Assembly (NCBI GenBank): GCA_022494885.1
Contig: JAGVSM010001241.1
Coordinates: forward strand, 20,748-84,747
DNA length: 64,000 nucleotides
Direction of reading: 5' to 3'
Source of the DNA: Micrasema longulum
Lineage: Eukaryota; Arthropoda; Insecta; Trichoptera; Brachycentridae
In this document: positions 22,116 through 33,226 of the stretch, piece by piece
Layout of the letters: every line of letters starts with the position of its first letter
Numbering within the stretch: the first letter of the stretch is position 1
The notes under the pieces: model-generated
Database searches by the model: none
Told to the model about the DNA's origin: nothing
What the model saw: only the letters and a program-made list of their open reading frames with translations
Program-made: the position numbers and the translations under genes

Positions 22116-22727
22116 GATCCGTATGAGCAAAAAGACATTTATTTATTTGGGAAGAAAACAACAGTTTTTACAAATAATTCGTCTGTAAAATAAGGGTACA
22201 TTGAAATTTAAATTGTAAAAACCATCAATAATCATTTTCCATGGTAATGTAAGTTATTAATCAAATGTACTCATTAAAATAACCCAGTAATAGAATAAAA
22301 CTAATTTAAAGTTAAAAAATGTTAGTAATACAGAAACTGCAAAAAAATTATGTAAATATAATAAAAAATAACAAAAAAGTAAAAAAATAAAATAAAATCA
22401 TGAATATTGATAAAATACTTACGTATGATAAATAAGTATATTAATATATTTCCTTTTTTTTTTAAGAAAATAAAAATAAAATGAAAATATTAAAAATATT
22501 TAAGAACGTACTACCATAAACATTAATATACAGTTTTAATGACATACTCATATAATTAAACGGGCGTATTATCCCCCCCAAAAGTAATCTTTTAAATTTA
22601 GTATCGGAAAGATGAACAATGTCTGCGTGACTGTAGAGAACGGTATTGTAATAATGACACAATTAGCATATTTAAAAAAATATTTTAAACAAAAAAATAT
22701 TTAAAAAAACAAAGCGTTGCTTTTTTA
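22116..22727. other. AT-rich, possible minus-strand LINE 3' end
   Basis: 22136-22160 (GACATTTATTTATTTGGG) looks like a reversed LINE tail. A 66-codon minus ORF at 22462-22662 has no motif I recognise. Confidence 0.3.
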
Positions 22728-22810
22728 TGCAGAAGTAAGGGAAGCGCGGCCGCGTGGTTGTAAGCGCATCTGCCTCCCCCTCTTCCTCGTGTCTCCCCTG
22801 CAGAAGTAAG
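22728..22810. repeat. 12-bp direct repeats flanking a GC-rich 59-bp block
   Basis: TGCAGAAGTAAG occurs at 22728-22739 and 22799-22810. The block between is GC-rich (GCGCGGCCGCGTGGTTGTAA, GCGCATCTGCC) and vaguely tRNA-5'-half-like. This may be a short SINE head with its target duplication. Confidence 0.45.
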
Positions 22811-23284
22811 CAACCATTTGCTTCTTTGTTTTTTTTTTATTTTAAATTTTATTCATTCTATAAAAATAATTTAATGTGCCAATATATGTTCTTGCTCATA
22901 CTGGTCATAATGGTTTCGGATGTAACAGGGTTTAATGAACTCCCTGCATTAACATTAGACAAGAATCAGGAGCGTCATATATTTATGATAAACATTTTAT
23001 CTTAAGAGGATGAGCGGTGGTTTGTGGCTTTGATGAATAGGTATTTGAACAAAGTTTTTCTGTCGCTCTCTCGCTTCCCCGATATTGTGCGAAAACGACA
23101 ACCGCACGTCTAACTGATTATGCCTCACTAATATCAACAAAATCGAGGTTTCAGTTTCTTTGCTGCTGAGCAGCATTAATTAAAAAAAATTAAATACATA
23201 CAACAATTTGTTACCCACTAAGTCTAAAGACTTTTTGTTGCCTCGTTTTAGGCACTTCAAAACTTAACCATTTTTTTAAAACCT

Positions 23285-23600
23285 TTATCACGTGCGATTA
23301 AGCGGAAAAAAGGTTTCAGTTCTTTTACTTAACAAAAGTCAACAGATGGAAGAGTTAAGGAAATGTGGAGGCTCAAACATGGGCAGAATAGTGAATGATA
23401 CACAGTGTGTAAAGTGGCCATTTAAACCAGCCAACGATAAGTCATAAGCCCTGTAAATGCCTAGACTTCCATATTCCCTTCTCAAAATTGTTTTCCCTCT
23501 CTGTTGAAATAAATTTAAATATGAACAACTCCCTAGGGAGGAAATCCAGCAAGTCTGCAAGCATTTGGACATAATTAAACATTGTTGACGTGATAACAAT
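23285..23600 (+). mobile_element. Foldback family A, right arm plus core start
   Basis: Right arm 23330-23495 (CAACAGATGGAAGAGTTAAG, CACAGTGTGTAAAGTGGCC, TAAATGCCTAGACTTCCATA) runs directly into a core block (TTCCCTCTCTGTTG, ACTCCCTAGGGAGGAAATCC, CATTTGGACATA). No left arm adjoins, so the copy is partial. Confidence 0.65.
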
Positions 23601-24195
23601 TTTTCACCATGGTTGTTTATCGTATTCACGATCACAATGGAAAATCCGTGAACACTTAATATTGAATGTCAATATATTTACGTTTTGTGACGTATAACTT
23701 GTTGCGCAATCACATGTTTTAATTTCACCAGTGTAAATATGGAAAATATTCAAAAATTGCTATTTTCATTTATTTATTTGTTATTTATCATGCTATTTAT
23801 TGCATTAAGCCGACAGTTGGCAAGCCAAATGTCAATAAAAGCAGTCGCCATAGTAGTTTTAATTTTATTTTTACCTTTTTGTACCAGATACACCTTACTA
23901 TTTTGCAAATGCAATATATTGTACTATTTTTTAAAGTAAACGCTGATTTTTCGTCAGTAAACTGTGTTTATTTAAGAGGAAAACAAAAAAAAACCGACAC
24001 GTGCGTTGACTTAGAGATTACACACGCGTTGACTTATGACTACGATAACTTAAGCATGTTCATTATTCATGGAGATCGCTCAAATGCTTAGCATGTCTTT
24101 AAGCATGTCGATAGTAATTTGTGATTGAGATACAGAGATGCCTGAAGAAATATCGTGGATTCACGTGCTTCAGCTGGAAAGCGGACACGAATTTG
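23601..24195. other. Unclassified, short ORFs without motifs
   Basis: A 66-codon hydrophobic ORF (23739-23939) and a 70-codon ORF (23879-24091) overlap. Neither shows a recognised domain. GCGTTGACTTA is repeated at about 24003 and 24026. Confidence 0.3.
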
Positions 24196-24795
24196 TTACA
24201 AAAGATCAATAAAACGCTTTGTACTTACAGACAATTTGCCAAACAAAATGGATTTTTCACCCTTGATATAATAGACGCACTGTATCTGAGTTATGCTATT
24301 TACATATATCATTAAATAATAAAGTTGACTCTTTTAACCTAGTCTCCAAAATTAATCTTAATGTCCCCTTTCGCGTGACAAGAAATAAGTATTTATTCAA
24401 TCTGCCAGTATGTAGCTCTAACTATGCACAACACTCTTTCCTCTATAGTTCTTGCTCTAACTTTAATGTTTTTTTTCATCTATTGATATATTTTACATAC
24501 CTCTTAATTTATTTAAAAATAAATTAAGACTTATTATTTCTGGCTGCGATACGATCCCACTTACTATTTAATGATGCACCCTCCTGAACACTTACTCCCA
24601 CAATAATACACATAAACACACATCTACACTTACAAATACACGTAAACACATCCTTTTGTTGTAACATAAATTTATAATGTGTATGATTTTTATTTAGAAT
24701 CTTTGCTGGTCTGTCTTTAAACTGTATTTTTTTTTTAAAATGTTATTTTATCATTGTCGACTGTTTGTTTCTTTAATATAAATAAATATTGAAAT
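24196..24795 (+). pseudogene. LINE C-terminal relic and 3' UTR
   Basis: Frames read KTLCTYRQFAKQNGFFTLDI, then NNKVDSFNLVSKINLNVPFR (about 24314-24373) and TRNKYLFNLPV. This fits the RRxxxDLxxLYKxxNxxxDSPxLLxxIxxxVPxRxTR pattern of jockey/CR1-like LINE C-termini. It probably ends near the AATATAAATAAATATTG tail at 24775-24793. Frames are broken. Confidence 0.6.
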
Positions 24796-25547
24796 TCAAT
24801 ATGGCAATTATCTTGTGTTAGATTGGAAAATACAAATGAAAATATAAGCATTGTTACATATGCCTTTGCAATTTAACTTTACTTCAGAACATTTCTGTAT
24901 TCAATATGCAAATGGAAAACAATCCTTTGCGCTTCCGATGCATTAGCTAATGATAAGGTACTTAGATTTAATTTATTTTCAATCCTTAAGAAACTTCTCA
25001 ATTTGCATTTAGATTAGGTTAAAAACACACGTACAATTAATATACCCACCAACTTAATTACCAAACATAGATAACAAATAATAAATTGATCAAACAAATC
25101 AAAATATGCCTGATTCTTCATCATTTAGCAACATTTTGCATTACCAAGTGAATGTAAGCATTTTTGAACATTTTTAAATCATGTTACATTTAACATTTAG
25201 TATTTTGTCTTTGATTGAAATTAATAAAGACGAAAAAATAATATAAGATCGAAATACTTTGTAATTATTTACGACCATTAACCATTAATATTAAAAGTTA
25301 TGTACCCCGACAAAACACAAGCCAAGGCAGTCATGTTTTCGTATCGTCAAAAATTTAAAGAGAATAACAGTTCTTATAAACTCTCTACAGACAAAAAAAA
25401 AGCTGAAAGAAACTTATCTCAATAACCTTCGCAAAACTCTTGAAAATCGGATGCAAAATGGTGAAACAAACTTAACAATAAAGTACTTAAATAATATTTA
25501 TATTTTTTGTTGGTATTTCTTGATAAAACTCTATAGTTAATGATAGA
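24796..25547. other. AT-rich spacer, nothing recognised
   Basis: No coding region. Confidence 0.35.
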
Positions 25548-26056
25548 GATAAAATTATAAATAAACTAAATAAACTTATCAATGAAACTTCTTCGTTTAG
25601 TTTTACTTTTTATTATTTTGACCGTTGAGCGCTTTCGCCTAAGTAGGCATCTTCAAGACTGGTCAATTGTTTACAATATTTACAGTTTTTATACTATTCT
25701 TAACATATTTTTGGAGATAAGATCAAATAAGTATTTTAACAAGGGCCAGAAAAATAAATATTTACAACTTAATTTTTGGGAGTTTTTGGACCGAAATTGG
25801 GATTAAGCTTTTATTATGTAAAAGGTGGAAAAAGAACACATGGCGAAACACAACAGCGTGGGAAATTCACATTTTAACAGATAAAGTTAGCACAATACTT
25901 GATTTTTGACAGGTAAGTTTACATTCCTATAGATGAATGAAACAATCTACCAGTCTTAAAGATGCATACTTAGGCGAAAGCGCTCGTTGGTCAAAATAAT
26001 AAAAAGTAAAACAAAACCAAGAAGTTTCATTGATAAGTTTATTTATAATTTTATCA
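25548..26056. mobile_element. Inverted repeat, ~110-bp arms with hammerhead-like motifs
   Basis: Left arm 25548-25672 and right arm 25949-26056 are reverse complements with some mismatches and a 9-nt extra copy in the left arm (AAATAAACT). Both contain CTTAGGCGAAAGCGCT on the appropriate strand. Read outward from the centre, each shows TTGAAGA or TTAAAGA, a GCCT...AGGC stem-loop, GAAA, then a palindromic AGCGCT and C. This is a hammerhead layout with a damaged first core base. The 276-bp centre is unclassified. Confidence 0.6.
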
Positions 26057-27319
26057 TAATCATTAGGTTCTTAAATGCCTGTCCAATAATCATAAAAATG
26101 ACAAAAAACAGATCTCAAATATATTTACTCCCATAGTTCCATTAGTCGATCCAGAATACCCGTTTCCGTTGTGTTAATATATTTTATTCTTCTTTTTTCT
26201 TCTCTTCCTCTTTTTAAAAAGTGCTATTTTCTTCAATTAACCTTTTTTTATATAGGAAATATTTACATTTGTTACAGCTGCACTATTTCTTTTTTATATA
26301 TAAATACTGTTTACCATTGTATACTTTTCTCGATATTTTTGTTCTTTTTTAATATTTTGCTATTTTTTGTTGTATTTTTTTCACTGGTTTTATTGTTATT
26401 ATGTTAAAAGTTCATGGAACTGTAAATAAATTAAAATACCTTTACACATTTTAACATAATTTGATAAAATGCTTAATTCCTATTCAAACAAAGTTTTTCA
26501 TGAAAATTTTTCTAACCAAAAATAAACATAGTTTTGAAAGTATTTACTAGTATTCCGGGTTAACTTTACGCAATTTTCGTAAATGTATATAATAACCATT
26601 TTACCTGTCAAATTATTTAAATTAAACTGTATTAAAACTTTTTTAAATCCTATTAACAAGTTATTTTTTTCTTAGAAGCTTGAAATTTAACTTACTCTTA
26701 AAATATGGAAGTTTATACTTTGATCTTACCCTTGTTCCATCTGGTACACTTTTATTAAGTTAAGAAAATCCTGTTCCGTTTATTTTCAGCAAAAAATCAA
26801 ATATGTGAAAATTTAAAGGATTCTACAAAACTTTGTAAATGTTTGAGCCGTAATTACCTATTTTGAATTAGACGTATTAAATTATTATTCCTTATTGACG
26901 TTTTGTATTTAAAAATATAATATTTTGTTGTTTTAATAAGCTTTTTAATTTAATAAACATGTATTTTTAGTGTTAAAGAAAGAATATGGCCCATTTTAGA
27001 CGAGAGAGAAAATCCACACGGCACAATAAAACAATATGAGGCGGGTTGATATTTATTGTACCTATTACAATTACTTTTATTTATTTTATGGCACCCAAAC
27101 GCACTAACTAGTTCAATGTTGGGCCCATTAATCTTCACTGATTTCCTTTTGCAAAGAAATACCTAAGAATAGCCGCTAAATATATTTTTTTAAATACAAA
27201 ACAATACCGACACCTATTAACAATGTGGATGCAATGAACTTGAATTTTCCGGCTGAATAGATTGACTGTATTTTTTTAAATTAATCTCTCAAATAAAAAA
27301 ATATTGTCGTCCCTTTCTA
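26057..27319. other. AT-rich spacer
   Basis: Very T-rich 26160-26410 encodes only a low-complexity hydrophobic ORF. Possible LINE tail at 26420-26435. No gene. Confidence 0.35.
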
Positions 27320-27592
27320 AGAATTCATCAGTTTTTATAAAATGATGATTAGCACACTGGACGTCCCTGATTTAACGAGACTGATTAATATCAAAATCCC
27401 AAATAGATGTACAAAATTGCAGCCTACCTTTGTTGTGGCGTCTGGGAGACAGAATTATTTTGAAAACTGTCCAAACGTCAGACTACATCGGCTTGGCAAT
27501 AAGTATGCAGAAATTAATATGTTTCGTTTCTCATTGTCAATTTTCAGAGAAAATATTCGTGCGCCTACAAAATTAAAATAATTCACAATATC
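27320..27592 (+). pseudogene. LINE ORF2 C-terminal fragment
   Basis: Open for 79 codons from 27342: MISTLDVPDLTRLINIKIPN then RCTKLQPTF, VRLHRLGNKYAEINMF and LSIFRENI. It matches the end of jockey/CR1-like ORF2 proteins (DxPxLLxxIxxxVPxRxxR ... PxxRxxRxxNxYxxxxDxF) and has a natural stop at the end of the block. The upstream part of the element is missing. Confidence 0.75.
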
Positions 27593-28399
27593 AAATACTT
27601 TGAAAATCACTGAAACTTTTCCTATTTTACTAATTTACCTACACTTATTTTTTTCTTTCTATTACAATCTACATTTAGGTCATCTTATAACTGTTACTTT
27701 CCAAAAAAGAGACTAGCTCTTGTGCTTGGAGAGTGTCACTTACACTGTTATAGTTATTTAGTTATTTGAAGTTATATAATTTTTAAAATTCATGAGAAAA
27801 AAAAATCTACGAAATAAACAAAAAATCTTATGTGTACTAAATAATATTATTTTAACTAATTTTATACTTATATCGTAAAATAAATCTCTTTTATTTTATT
27901 TTTTAGGAAAAGGAAAAACAAAAGTTGTTGTATTAAAATTTAAAATATAAAAAATAATACATACACACAGTTAAAGTTTTTCACAAATATAATGAGAGGA
28001 TATGTTACACAGTAAAGACAAAAAATAATATATTACATAAGGCAAAAGAAAAAAATAGCAAAAAGGTTAAGGGATGAGGAAATAGAATAGAGGAGACGGT
28101 TTTTTATAATAAAGTTGACCGATTTAAAACTTTGATATGAAAATAACGTGAACAAATTTAAAGGTAAAATTACCTTTACACTGACAAATGTTTCATTTGA
28201 GAGTGTTTCAAAAAGTTTTATTGTAGTCACAAAATTTTGTATTAAAAATATCTAAAGGGGGACAAAGTAAGTCAAATTTAAAGGAGCTATGATAAATAAA
28301 TTAGTTTTAAATTAATTAATTTTAAAAAACATTTTTTTTTTCTGTGCAATGTATTATAAAAATAATAACTTGTCGTGTTGACTTTACGGGACAATTAAT
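27593..28399. other. AT-rich, probable LINE 3' UTR remnants
   Basis: No coding region. TTTTATTTTATTTTTTAGG at about 27890 resembles a reversed LINE tail. Confidence 0.35.
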
Positions 28400-28904
28400 T
28401 ATATAAGGACCATCGATGAAATTGTTTGAAATTTTGAAGAAAAAAGACAGATCAGGAATGCTTATACGTTTAGCACGGTAAGTTAAACTATGAAAGCTAG
28501 AAGAGTCTTTGGAGTCAAAATAAGTACGAGATTTACGATCTAGAAGTTTAAGGAATCTATTCTGTATTCTATCTAGTTGTTATATATAAATTGTATATCG
28601 ACGATTCCAAGCTACAGGAGCAAACTCAAAATGGCTGCAAACGAATACATCATTTAAAATTTTGAGGGATTCGGTTGTTTTAAATGGTGCGTATAATAAA
28701 GCCCAGGTTTTTGTAAACCTTATTTACGAATGCCTTAATATGGGAATCAATTGACAGTTTTTCGTCCATATTCACAACTAAATCTCTCAGCTCGTTTTTC
28801 CGGGCAAGCAATTACCGTATATTTCATAGTTGAACCTATATATTTTTTTCATAGTGAACGAAATACCGAAAAATTCATTAGTATGTAAGTACATTTTTTT
28901 ATTG

Positions 28905-28995
28905 ATTTATTTTACTTTTTGTACACAATGTTAATTGGCAGGATTATTGCCAAATGGCAATTTGTTCCAACTAACTAATAAAATAAAAGTTCATT
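28905..28995 (-). repeat. LINE 3' end with ATTGCCAAATGGCAATTTGT block, copy 1
   Basis: GGCAGGATTATTGCCAAATG then GCAATTTGTTCCAACTAAC corresponds to GGCGGACTTATTGCTAAAAG then CAATATCTTCCAGCTAACC at 38780-38825 and to a diverged copy at 63865-63900. The TTTATTxATTT side to the left marks the 3' end on the minus strand. Confidence 0.6.
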
Positions 28996-29109
28996 TTTTA
29001 TAATTCAAGTTACAAAATATATTCAAAAGAAAAGAACAATAAAAAAGCGTAAGAAATATAAAAATATAAATAACTGGATTTGTACAAAAATTACCTTAAA
29101 TCAATACTA

Positions 29110-29403
29110 TTACTCAATGGGAAAGGGAAAAAAGAGGAAACAGGAAAGGAGTAGAGATTGGAAAGTATAGCTCGTCACGTAGTAATCCGCCAGTTTATTT
29201 CGTCCGTTTTTTAATTTCAAACGATTAGTTACTATCTTAACTTTTAAAAATAATTTATTGTCGTCAGCAAACATAACAACATTAGATTTTTTTATAGATT
29301 TGGTAATATCATTTATGTAAATTAAAAATAATAAAGGTCCTATGTGGGATCCTTGAGGAACTCCAGATGGAATGTAGATGCTATTTAAATCAAATCCTAA
29401 CAC
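29110..29403 (-). pseudogene. LINE D reverse transcriptase palm fragment
   Basis: 97 codons open. They include SGVPQGSHIGPLLFLIYIND (template/dNTP-binding B motif) and FADDNKLFLKVK (catalytic motif C). After about residue 60 the reading runs into the inserted 3' UTR of another LINE, so the last ~35 residues are not RT. It is the best preserved RT palm in the window. Confidence 0.85.
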
Positions 29404-29545
29404 AGCTACTATTTGACTTCTTCTTTTAATATCTGAGATAAGCTATCTGTACAAATCACCTTGTATTTCCATCTCCCATACCTTGTAAAGCAGTTCATAT
29501 TATGGTTGATTTTGTCAAACGCAACGTTAGCAAAGTTACTCAACA

Positions 29546-29592
29546 AAAAACCTCTACGTCATTCATCAAAAAACCTCTACGTCATTCATCGT
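29546..29592 (+). repeat. Tandem duplication, 23-bp unit x2
   Basis: AAAAAACCTCTACGTCATTC plus ATC is present twice in direct succession. Confidence 0.85.
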
Positions 29593-30224
29593 TAATAAAA
29601 AACCTCAACTTTAGTCTAGTATTTCTTAATTATATATTTGATACACATCTTATCCAGCAAAATATCAGTCTTTTACGTATTCCAAGTTATTAAAATCGTT
29701 ATATATTACCAGCAATTACATGCTTTCCATACAAATTTAAAACAGCTGACTTAATTCCCATAGTTAAAACATATAAAAAATTATTAAATATTTAATGTGA
29801 CAGAAAAATGATATATATAACAATGACATAATATTTCAATAATACCACATTACATTGATGCCCGAAATTGGTTTAAGTTGCTTCATAACTTTAACATATT
29901 TAGTTCAAGTGTTGATTCAAATTTACTCAGGTTTATTTACTAATGTACATACCGAAATTAAAAAACGAGTTTATTTATTCCTAAGTTTGCCACTTTTTTT
30001 TCTTACGTTGGTGGTCGGAATTACACAGAAAAGTTCGTTTTTTAGTTTAACGGCTGGCTTCTATTTGTTTAGGAGCAAATTCATGTCGTCTTTTTAAATA
30101 ATATATAAGACAAGTATTTTCCATAAATTAAATCAAATTTATTAAATAAAAGTATATTAAAAGTATTATAATATCGCCATACACGTTTCATATTTTTTTA
30201 GTTTAACTATCAGTTTGAGACCGG
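29593..30224. other. AT-rich spacer, nothing recognised
   Basis: An 80-codon ORF at 29855-30097 is hydrophobic and has no recognised motif. Confidence 0.3.
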
Positions 30225-30396
30225 GGAAGAATCATCAGCATCTTCCCATCCCCATCCGATAGTGCATAGGGCACTACATTGTATAACCTAATGCAGCATA
30301 CAGTGATCATCTGTTACGGCAATGTAAGGTGACGCTTCAGGCACCAGTCAAGGGACAATGAATTACAGCAATGTTAAACTACAAAACAAATATTTT
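30225..30396 (-). mobile_element. SINE-1, 5'-truncated copy
   Basis: Reverse of the SINE-1 body: AATCATCAGCATC tail remnant, GATAGTGCATAGGGCACTAC, TGACGCTTCAGGCACCAGTC. The head is missing. Confidence 0.7.
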
Positions 30397-31127
30397 ACGT
30401 CACAATAAACAAAAGTTTCCATAGTGATTGGAGTGAAAATAACAGAATAACGTTTAACACAAATATTATAATAATTATTGATATTAATTGAATTCATTAA
30501 GTCTTGTGTGGCTGTGATGTCCCACTTATCTACATACGATACAAGACTTGATATTTCTCTCTTATTTTTTTAAATGATAAAGTTGTATTTTTCGTAATCT
30601 TCAAATGGACATTTCCGCACCGCATTTGGAAAGTAAACTTTTTATAACTATGCTGGATTTTAATACAAATAATATAAATCCGTGCTACGCGGATAATGAA
30701 TGTCCGCCAATAAAGTATAAGAGAGAGCACGAAAATAGAACTCATAACAAGGAAGACAGAAATGCTGTTCTGTGGCCGGTGTTGTTTGAAACAGATTCAG
30801 TCAGTTGTTGACAGTGATGGGGACGCACGCGTGCAACATGAGTAGCGTATTTATGATTTTTAATTTATTTTGCTAAAACCGGCCTAAAATATGTGTTAAA
30901 TTTTATTAATTATGAAAAAAGAATTATTAAACTGTATGTCTCCATGTTTTTTTCAAGTGTCTGAACTTAAGAATATTCCGTCTTTTGCTTGTGGTAGCAC
31001 GATGTTACATCACCGCGAGCAAAGAAATTATTTACCTAAGTCTTTTAAGAGTTAATTAAGTTTGATTTTGTTCGATCACCCACAAACGTTTGTTTGATAT
31101 AATCGGGAGTGAGCTATATAATTTTTT
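30397..31127. other. Unclassified spacer
   Basis: Overlapping short ORFs at 30530-30811 on both strands lack motifs. No repeat family recognised. Confidence 0.3.
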
Positions 31128-31320
31128 ACTTTTTTTTTTTTTTTTTTTTTTTTTATTTGCACCACAACAGGCCAGAAGGCCTAATTACAGTGGTGAATTA
31201 CATCACAGAGCACCCAGGCTTGAGAAAAATCACATTTTAATTTTTGTGTTCTCACCGGGAATCGAACCCGGAACCTTCCGTGTGTGAGTCAAGCGTCCTG
31301 ACCACTACACCACGGAGGCC
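31128..31320 (-). mobile_element. tRNA-derived SINE-2, copy 2 (well preserved)
   Basis: On the minus strand: head GGCCTCCGTGGTGTAGTGG, B box GGGTTCGATTCCCGG, body with GTGATTTTTCTC and GGCCTTCTGGCCTGTTGTGG, and a poly-A tail seen as a 28-nt T run at 31130-31155. Compared with copy 1 it has an intact B box, so it is younger or better preserved. Confidence 0.85.
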
Positions 31321-31374
31321 GCCTAATGAGCTGCTTCGTGTGCAGTCGATATTGAACGACGATGTAATAGCTAC

Positions 31375-31447
31375 TCCGATTGAGGTCCTTCGACGCATTG
31401 AGGTCCTTTGACGATTGAGGTCCTTCAATTGAGGTCCTTCGACGACT
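31375..31447. repeat. GAGGTCCTTCGA short tandem repeats
   Basis: TTGAGGTCCTTCGACG occurs with small changes four times between about 31380 and 31447 (TTGAGGTCCTTTGACGA and TTGAGGTCCTTCAA variants). A small expanded array sits just upstream of the hAT fragment. Confidence 0.75.
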
Positions 31448-31486
31448 TGAGGACTTGTTCCCAAATCTTTGGGTTGTACTCCGAAT

Positions 31487-31672
31487 TCTACTTACTATTT
31501 CTGCCACCGCACCGTCGCTAGCGGTGAGCGCATCATCAGCAAACTGAAACTTATTAAAACGTGTCTACGTTCAAAAATGTCCGAAGTAAGACTTGTTGTA
31601 CTTGTAATACTTTCTATTGAAAGTGATGAAGCTCGTAAGTTGGATTCCGGAAATGTTATATTGCACCTTTAG
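31487..31672 (+). pseudogene. hAT-type transposase C-terminus (ZMYM1-like)
   Basis: Reads TVASGERIISKLKLIKTCLR then SKMSEVRLVVLVILSIESDE and ARKLDSGNVI. This is the hAT C-terminal dimerisation region, whose family consensus is TVxSxERSFSKLKxIKxxLRSxMxxxRLxxLxxLSIExxxAxxLD. The rest of the transposase (zinc finger, RNase H-like catalytic core) is absent. The fragment ends in a stop at 31670. It is the only DNA-transposon protein trace I recognise in the window. Confidence 0.8.
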
Positions 31673-32694
31673 GACAAAAACAACCTAAATCTAAAAAACC
31701 TTAAAATGATTTAAGATCATAAAACAACTTCAATGAACATTATCCATCTTTCTGCATAAAAAAAATACAGCATTCGGGTGGAAATAGGACAAAACCGTTA
31801 CATCAGTCTCATTGTTATTCAGAGAATTTAGGTTCCGCGTCAGCACGGAAGCGACTCCTATTAGTCTTGTGTTTATATTGCTGTGTGAAAGACGCAACGC
31901 AGACAAACATGTAGTGACCGAAAACCGGTTGAATCGATTTTATTCTGATACAAATGGCAACTTTACTTTATTTTTTTAAATATTAAATTTTAAATTTTGA
32001 TATTATTAGCTTTGTGGTTGTTTTGTTCTGACTTACCGATAATCTAGTGACTAATTAAAGTTTATGTCATTTCGTGAAAAAATAAAAACATGTGTGTGGT
32101 GACCTGATCTGACCGAATAAAAATATTATCATTATCTTATTTATCAAAGTTCATTTGTTTGTTTATTTTTTTTCAATTAAATAATGACTCATCAAATAAG
32201 TGTCTTATTTTAAATTATAATAATTTATGTTTATTACGCTTTTTTCATTTCGATTCATAACTAAATGCCTTCGGTATAATTTTTAACTCAAAATTTGGTG
32301 CTTACTTTGAAAAATACTAAACAATCGGCGAAAGAATACGAAGGTGTCACAATTTACATTCTGCAGTTTCCCAAAAAGTTGTTTTTTTTAGTTGAGTCGT
32401 TTTCGTCCTAAAGGTGCGATGTCGTCATTTGCAAACGCTAAAGCTCGTAAAATTCCGTTTTATTATTTTTGTTATCCTGCCTGTTTGAGTTAATTTAAAA
32501 AAAAATCGTCTTCCGTAGTTCTGTACTTTCTCTCTACTATATATTCTTTCATTTACATTATGGAAATATGTTTTCTGATATGATGTTTTTTTTATATTTA
32601 ACCTAACAAAACCTACACATAAAGTGCACTCATATAAAATTAAGGTCGCCGGATAAAAAAATCCGCTATGATATATGTGGGTGTGAGACGGTAA
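31673..32694. other. Spacer after hAT relic, with an outlying inverted pair
   Basis: GCACCTTTAGGACAAAAACA at 31664-31683 has an inverted partner at 32398-32417 (GTTTTCGTCCTAAAGGTGC) with one mismatch in that core. No ORF is recognised in between. Confidence 0.45.
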
Positions 32695-32790
32695 TGGGGG
32701 GCGCTAAGCTTGTGTTTATGATCTGTCATTGGCTGGTTTGAGTCGCCACTTTACACATTGTCTAACATCCACCACCCTGCAGTATATGTA
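32695..32790 (+). mobile_element. Foldback family A, left-arm fragment
   Basis: GATCTGTCATTGGCTGGTTT, then GCCACTTTACACATTGTCTAACATCCACC, matches the left arm. It ends abruptly after CCCTGCAG. Confidence 0.6.
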
Positions 32791-33121
32791 TATAAGCTTT
32801 TTATTGGCATTTGAAGCCATAATGTAATTACCACTATTCCCGTCTTTGCACCTAATGACGCATATAACAACACTTATGCACCAGTAATAAAACATTCTTA
32901 TGCGGGCACTGAAGTTATTTACAGGGTTGTCAAGCAGAAATGGTGCTGACTCTAGATTGACTAATAGAGTTCTGGAATGGCAACCCAGAATAGGTATGCA
33001 TGCCTCAGGCAAGTTAGTCTGATGACATAAGACGGTTTGCAGGAAACGGTTGGATGCGGTTGGCTCAGGATAGCGAAATGTGGAGATCTAAGGGGGCAGC
33101 CTATGTTTACCATTGCACTTG
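32791..33121. other. Unclassified spacer
   Basis: A 98-codon minus ORF (32716-33012) partly overlaps the family A arm and shows no motif. Confidence 0.3.
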
Positions 33122-33225
33122 AGAGGGCTGATAACGATGATGATAATGATGATGATTGCGCAAGATGGTCAGTCTCACGCTTCAGGTGCCTGTCGAAGAA
33201 CTGTGAAATATTTCAGTGTAAAACT
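33122..33225 (-). mobile_element. SINE-1, tail part
   Basis: (GAT)n at 33136-33157, then TCAGTCTCACGCTTCAGGTG and TGTGAAATATTTCAGTGTAA, in reverse orientation. It adjoins the GAA-tailed retroposon at 33227, suggesting one inserted next to or into the other. Confidence 0.65.
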
Positions 33226-33226
33226 A

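Larger units (their letters stand above)
28400..29540 (-). mobile_element. Jockey/CR1-like LINE D, RT and C-terminus, with inserted 3' end
   Basis: On the minus strand, AFDKINHNMNCFTRYG (about 29510) is the RT motif A region. SDIKRRSQIV, then the B motif SGVPQGSHIGPLLFLIYIND and the C motif VMFADDNKLF (29250-29380) follow. The C-terminal part is displaced to 28400-28800 (NDVFVCSHFEFAPVAWNRRY, LDRIQNRFLKLLDRKS). Between them, 28890-29210 is the 3' UTR and tail of a different LINE in the same orientation. The FADD catalytic pair is intact, but motif A lies in another frame and the protein is truncated. Confidence 0.75.

Noticed and set aside
22462..22662. 66-codon minus ORF as a LINE C-terminus
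   Set aside because: The wording does not match the IxVPxR or WNxLP landmarks seen in the accepted LINE fragments.
31873..31935. GAAAACCGGTTGAATCG as another hammerhead
   Set aside because: Has the ACCGGT block but no CUGANGA side, stem II or stem I could be drawn.
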